DNA of 64,000 bases from Limnomonas spitsbergensis (Eukaryota > Chlorophyta > Chlorophyceae > Chlamydomonadales), in NCBI GenBank assembly GCA_037349105.1, contig JAYJMM010000019.1:124001-188000 (forward strand). Reading direction: 5' to 3'. The notes beneath the pieces are model-generated. The model was not told the DNA's origin and made no database searches. It saw nothing but the letters and a program-made list of their open reading frames with translations. The first letter of the stretch is position 1, and every line of letters starts with the position of its first letter. Both the position numbers and the translations under genes were made by a program. This document shows, piece by piece, positions 59,832 through 64,000 of this stretch.

Positions 59832-60453
59832 TGTGCGCTTCAGGTCCGTGGCGGACTTCTCCCTCACGACAGTGATGGGCGCCTACGGGCAGACTTCGTG
59901 ACTACTCACTGGCTGCGGGTGCTCAACGAGTTAAGCCGCTAGATTTGTATTTGGATGTCAGGCAATAGCAAGGGTTGGCGCAGGCCTTCAGGCTGTCTGG
60001 TCGCGAACCAGCTGGGCAATCAGGTGCACTTACCGCGTCGCACGCGGTGAGGGTACGGGACCGTAGACTGCGAACTGCTTGTTCGGCAGGGATCTCGTTC
60101 CTCAACTGAGGTCTTGTTCTCTTGCTATCTCAGCGGAAGCTGAGGTAGTCTTGACTTGTTGTAGGTACTGACTTAAGGTACAACTCGGGTCTCACGCACT
60201 GGGTGACGGCCGGAGCTTGTTACAGTAGAGGTCTGTCCTTTTGAAAGGGACGAAGTAACTAGTTTAGGCAATCGCCTGGATACAGGGACCCGGCAGGCCC
60301 AATTCAAAGTACGGGACAGCTAAACCCCTGGCGTAAGCGGGTTTCTAGGTTCCTATTCAAATAAGGAGGATCCGCAGGGAAGCTGCGAAGCCTCCGAGGT
60401 CGCAAACTGCGGCCTAAACGGTTTTGGCACGTATACCGTAATATACCGTGACA
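59832..60453 (-). repeat. 5' B' repeat (LTR-like, A1 position)
   Basis: 622 bp, minus strand TGTCACGG...GCGCACA, matching 40797-41418 with one difference. Under the self-priming model the transcript would start near 60257. Minus-strand TGTAA at 60220-60224 lies about 33 nt downstream of that point, giving a short R region. There is no A repeat on its outer side. Confidence 0.93.
60220..60224 (-). terminator. TGTAA poly(A) signal in the 5' repeat
   Basis: TGTAA is the common poly(A) signal of chlorophycean algae. Because the CAF-1 gene reads in the same direction and its stop is at 60517, this signal, about 293 nt downstream, could end CAF-1 transcripts. No TGTAA is present between the stop codon and the element. 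Confidence 0.4.
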
Positions 60454-60457
60454 TATG
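60454..60457. other. Candidate target-site duplication (right copy, tatg)
   Basis: Pairs with 40567-40570. It lies 60 bp from the stop codon of the CAF-1 gene. Confidence 0.55.
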
Positions 60458-60516
60458 GTACATAATTGACGTTGCAACAACAGCGCACGCCTTGCCAGGT
60501 CAGTCTGTTTTCCAGG

Positions 60517-63313
60517 TCAGTCTGAGGTCAAATCAATGGAGGGTCTTGGCCGCTTCGAGGCGGCTGCATCGCACGGCTCTTGCGGCATCTGCCCCTTTGA
60601 TGAGGGCCCACTATTCCCTGCATCGGCTGCCCGCTTCCCGTCATGTGTCAGCACTTGCCCACTGCCGGCAGCTGAACCATGCCGTGCCGCCGCCGCTGCT
60701 GCTGCGGCTGTGATCCCTGCCCTTGCTGCCATCATCGCAAAGGAGAGTCCCTTAGCCTTGGGTTTCTCCGCGTGTGCCTCATCAGCGGCGGTCGAAGGTG
60801 CAGCCATCCCCGACCCTCCCATCGGAACTCCCTGGGCAACCGAGAGGATTGTTGCTGGATTACCAGCCGTGATGGCCGCAGCTGCAGGTGGATCCACCAT
60901 ACAACGTTGCACCGTCGTCGCCTTCGGCTCCGCCACCACTGCAGTTGGCTGGAGACGGCGAGGAGCTGCTTGAACCACCATGTGGCGCGGCAGCGGCGGG
61001 CATAACGACAAGTCAATGCAGTTTGGCGCCCCAGCCGCCCCAGAAGGGACGCTGCCCTGGCCAGCCGCTGCAGACGGGGCGCTGCGTAGGCCAGACGCTG
61101 CAGACGGGACGCTGCCTGGCCCAGCCGCCGCACAAGGGACGCTGCCTACTTCAGCGGGGACGTTGGTCTGAGGTGAGCAAATTACCGCAGAATGAACTGG
61201 CGTCGGGGAGATCCGTCGATGTGCAACACTAGGGGATGCGGCGGTGGCGGTTGGCAGACCAGGACTAGGCCCCACAAGCTGCGGAGAGATCCGCCGGGGT
61301 GGTGCGGCAGTGGTGGGCTGTTGTCCACTGGTGGGCTGCAATCCAATGGATGGCAGAGCAGCTGTCTCCTTGGGATCAGCTCCAGCATCCAGACACACAG
61401 CCTGTGGCTGGATACGCCTCGGGGCCGTTGCTTTCGGCGCAGTGGCGACGCCCGATGCCGTAGGCGGGGCAGCGGGTCCAACATCGGCAACAGTTACGGT
61501 CGTTACTACTACCGGTGCCTGCGAAGCTCGGGCCGGACTGGGAGAAGGTTCCACAGTCGCCGTCAAGGCAGGCCCGGCTGCGGCGGCCGCGGCCATTGCG
61601 ATCCGCTCGACTCGGCGCCTCTCTGCTGCGGCGAAACCAGCCACGGCCGTTGTCAGCTCAGGCAGCCGGGGCAAGTGAGAAGCTGCAGGCTTATCATCAG
61701 CAGCTTCCTCTGCCGCCCGCTGCTGCTTCTGCTGCTCCGTAACCGTGGTTGCAGGGTCCTGCCCAGAGGTCACTGGCCCCATGGCCCGCTCCACATCCAC
61801 TCCAGCCCCTACGTCCATCCCCGCAGCTTGTTCAGGTTTCGCGGGGAATGGCGTGCCGAGCTCGCCGGGGAGGAAGGCTGCGAGCGTGCAGAACCCGTCG
61901 CGAGAGGAGGCCGCCAGCGTGGAGGCGTCTGGGGACCACGCGAGGTCTGTGATGGCGGCGAGGTGCAGCCCGCCAAGCACGCAGAGGAGGGAGAAGGACT
62001 GGGCCTGCGGGGGCACGAATAAAAACCAACTGTCAAGCGGGATTCGAACGTGTCTAGGGTGATGGTTATTTTTCTCGCCACTTCAATTCCAAAATTCAAA
62101 TTGAGGAGCAGGAAATGTGAACAAGGAGGACCGTATCGGTGTCTTGATAAATGCGAAGCACATCCCGTGCATCAGATTCATCTCAGATTGAAGCATGACG
62201 TTGTTCATAGTGGCCACAGAAATCAGATTGGCATGCCCTAAATGACACCTACTGCTCATTTCAGACGCCAAGGTGCTGAGGCCCATCCCTTGCAACAAGT
62301 TCTGCCATAGCACCTTGTTTATAGTGGCCACGGTCGTCACAATGCCATGCCCTAAATGACGCCGTACCGCTCAGTTCAGCCGCCAAGGCCCCCTCATTAG
62401 CAACTGCATGTCCATCCCCAGCCTCACATCGATTGCATAAAGCATGACGCTGTCCATCGTGGCCACGGCCATCACCATACGATAGGGCAGGTCAGGTAGA
62501 CCCGTGGCAGCACCTGCTGCGGGCTTGCTGGATGGAGCAGCCTGTGCGCCAGGCGCGGGCTTGCTGGCTGCAGGCGTGGGAGAGTCTGTGGAGATGGGGG
62601 CGTCTGCGGCCTGCCTGGGCTGAAAGAGGACTGGGCAGAACCGCACGGCGACCACTGGCTTGAGGCCCGCGGGGAGGACCAGGAGCGGCGAGGTCCTGCC
62701 GGCAAGGGGGGGACTTCTTTTTAAGGATGCGTTTACCAGGGGATTTAAATGGGGGAGATTTGTGAAGGGGGAGGCAGTTTGTGTTTGTGTGTTGAGGGAA
62801 TAGTTCACCAGTCCTCCCGGCTGTTAAAGGCTGTGTGTGAGTGTGAGTGTTTGCTTGTGCAGGAGAGGAAAGGTCCACAGTGCATGTTTAAATGTTCACC
62901 CATTTTCTCTGTGATTGTCCTGCTTTCTTTGGTTTTTGCCCCTGTGTTGCGTGTTTTAATTACTGTGACTTGTTTCCCCCCGGTTTGCACCCACTGGCCC
63001 TTTCGAAAAAGGCTGTGGGTGGCTCGGTGGGTGGTTGCATTAACTTTGCAACAACAACAGTTCACCAGCCCCCCTGCCTGTTAAAGGCTGTGTGTGTGTA
63101 AGAGTGTTAAGTTGTGCTGGAGAGGGAGGGTCCACTGTTCATCAGTCCCCCCTGCCTGTTGAAGGCTGTTTGTGTGTGTGAGAGTGTTAAGTTGTGCTGG
63201 AGAGGGAGGGTCCACAGCTCACCAGTCACCCCGGGTAAACACGTAGGTTGCGTTGAGAGTGGGACCGCTGGCATCCGCCTTGAAGGTGCCGGCTGGAATC
63301 GCCAGGTAGGTGC
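60517..63313 (-). CDS. FAS2: Chromatin assembly factor 1 p60/FAS2-type WD40 subunit (3' exons)
   Basis: Three exons join in phase: 63313-63223 (acceptor ACCGCAG; donor GACTG|GTGAGC), 62695-62428 (acceptor GCCGGCAG; donor GAT|GTGAGG) and 62004-60517 (acceptor CCCCGCAG; ends TGA). They encode '[16 protein letters not shown]' and '[11 protein letters not shown]', then '[13 protein letters not shown]', '[17 protein letters not shown]' and '[20 protein letters not shown]', which match the last WD40 repeats of CAF-1 p60 (CHAF1B, FAS2 in plants), a replication-coupled H3-H4 chaperone. After 'GELGTPF' comes an unusually long, disordered Ala/Pro-rich tail of about 430 residues ending '[12 protein letters not shown]', including four 11-residue repeats. 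Earlier exons lie beyond the window. A Pro/Ala-rich insert of about 45 residues splits the WD repeat in the middle exon. Confidence 0.88.
62150..62490. repeat. Tandem duplicates of an exon-intron junction in the CAF-1 gene
   Basis: Three imperfect units of about 114 bp (marker CATGCCCTAAATGAC at 62232 and 62346). The right unit contains the end of the real exon ('[11 protein letters not shown]' and its donor); the other two are degenerate copies lying in the intron. Confidence 0.75.
62800..63230. repeat. ~77-bp repeats in the CAF-1 intron carrying donor-like sequences
   Basis: Units with TCACCAGYCCYCCYGSCTGT, GT-rich runs and 'TGCTGGAGAGGGAGGGTCCA' occur at about 62808-62880, 63060-63135 and 63136-63215. 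On the minus strand each has a GRCTGRTGAAC-like copy of the true donor at 63223/63222. Confidence 0.7.
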
Positions 63314-64000
63314 CTGCGGTAAAGGGTGCAGGGTTGTGGGTAGGGGACAAAAAAGTTTCACAGGGATAGGGTTCAGGGTCTGTTGGGAGGGCCTGATAAG
63401 TACCTAGGATAGAAGCAGCAGTAAAGCGTCCAATCTGATTTTTTTGCTCAACCCTTGGTCGAGGCCTTGGGGTTTACCCATCCGCCCAATCAGTGAATCA
63501 CTGTCCCGAGTCACACCCTAATGTATAAGGGATAATATGTCAAGGGTATGTGTTTGATGGTTACAAGTTTGTTACAATAAGGTGCCTTCGGTTAGGGTGT
63601 AGAGTTCAGGGAAGGTGTGTGCACTACAGACTTGGGCATCATGGAGAAATGTGTATACTGCTATGGTTTAGTTTGGGGGGTTTGGGGTAAGTGACACCTA
63701 GATGCATGCGGGTAAGGGTTTCGGCTCCAGGGCCAGGAAGGTGTATGCTTCAAGGTTCTAGGGTTAACAGTAGAGGGTGTTCAGAATAAGGCCTCATGTT
63801 TGAAGATGGAGGGTTTGAACCGGTCCTTGTCCGAGGTTAGAGCTAGGGTGTGTGATAGGAAGGTTAATGTGTTTGAAATTGGGCACAAAACAAACAAGCA
63901 AAAAATATGTGAACAAAGGTTGCTAATGCTCATCGGTAGGATGTAAAATAAATGGAGCAAACAGTTGGCTAGCTTTAGACATGCAGAAAATGGAGCTTCA
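63314..64000. other. Presumed intron of the CAF-1 gene
   Basis: No exon matching earlier CAF-1 WD40 repeats was found. The sequence has G/T-rich short repeats (GGGTTAG-like, 'GGTTTGGGG') and no open frame of note. Confidence 0.5.

Larger units (their letters stand above)
40571..60453 (-). mobile_element. Young 19.9-kb Ty3/gypsy-class retroelement with cytosine methyltransferase and split direct repeats
   Basis: The element ends are TGTCGCACC (40571, plus strand) and ...CCGTGACA (60453), inverted TGTC/GACA termini flanked by a 4-bp direct repeat 'tatg' (40567-40570 and 60454-60457). The minus-strand order is B' repeat, candidate primer site, leader, one very long polyprotein frame, 3' non-coding region, purine tract, then A', B and A repeats. 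B and B' are 622 bp each and differ at one base by eye; A and A' are 224 bp each and also differ at one base. The copy is therefore recent, and all four repeats look equally young. RT and integrase place it in Ty3/gypsy, while the repeat layout is that of split-direct-repeat elements. Confidence 0.93.

Noticed and set aside
61192..62022. 276-codon plus-strand frame
   Set aside because: Antisense to the last exon of the CAF-1 gene.

Overview
The window is nuclear DNA of a eukaryote, most likely a chlorophyte (chlorophycean/volvocine-type) green alga. The evidence is GT-AG introns in every plausible cellular gene, a plant-like CAF-1 p60/FAS2 gene, very high repeat content, mixed AT/GC composition, and a TGTAA poly(A)-type signal in the LTR of a large retroelement. 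The species cannot be fixed from this sequence. Only one cellular gene is recognisable; most of the 64 kb is selfish or satellite DNA.

Layout: (1) 1-18823, a head-to-tail array of about 7.7 units of 2444-2454 bp. Each unit holds a dead Tc1/mariner (IS630-type DDE) transposon on the minus strand plus about 1.05 kb of spacer. The array stops inside a transposon terminal inverted repeat, next to the stop codon of a small three-exon gene of unknown function (18825-19463, minus). (2) 20745-26225, a block of abutting but unrelated minisatellites (ATGCATGC-rich, 13 bp, 9/18 bp with higher-order repeats, 37 bp, about 38 bp). (3) 26226-34757, sparse sequence with candidate exons of unrecognised genes, a 208-bp-arm inverted repeat, an 82-bp coding-like minisatellite and other short tandem repeats. 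(4) 34758-39002, a decayed, 5'-truncated Ty3/gypsy element (cytosine methyltransferase, integrase, complete PHD finger, LTR fragment). (5) 40571-60453, a young 19.9-kb relative of that element. (6) 60517-64000, the 3' part of a CAF-1 p60/FAS2 chromatin-assembly gene (minus strand; at least three exons, with the 5' end outside the window).

The main discovery candidate is the 19.9-kb element. One reading frame of about 5,555 codons, broken by a single TAG, encodes gag-like regions, several zinc knuckles, an atypical protease site, Ty3-type RT-RNase H, a C5-cytosine DNA methyltransferase placed between RNase H and integrase, a DDE integrase and half a PHD finger. Its repeats are not ordinary LTRs. 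They follow a split-direct-repeat plan (B'-ORFs-A'-B-A on the minus strand) of the kind known from tyrosine-recombinase retroelements, although the polyprotein has a DDE integrase and I see no tyrosine recombinase. A 24-nt segment just inside the 5' repeat is complementary to a segment of that repeat, which suggests self-primed reverse transcription. The element lies about 63 bp beyond the CAF-1 stop codon in the same orientation, so the CAF-1 transcript probably runs into it.
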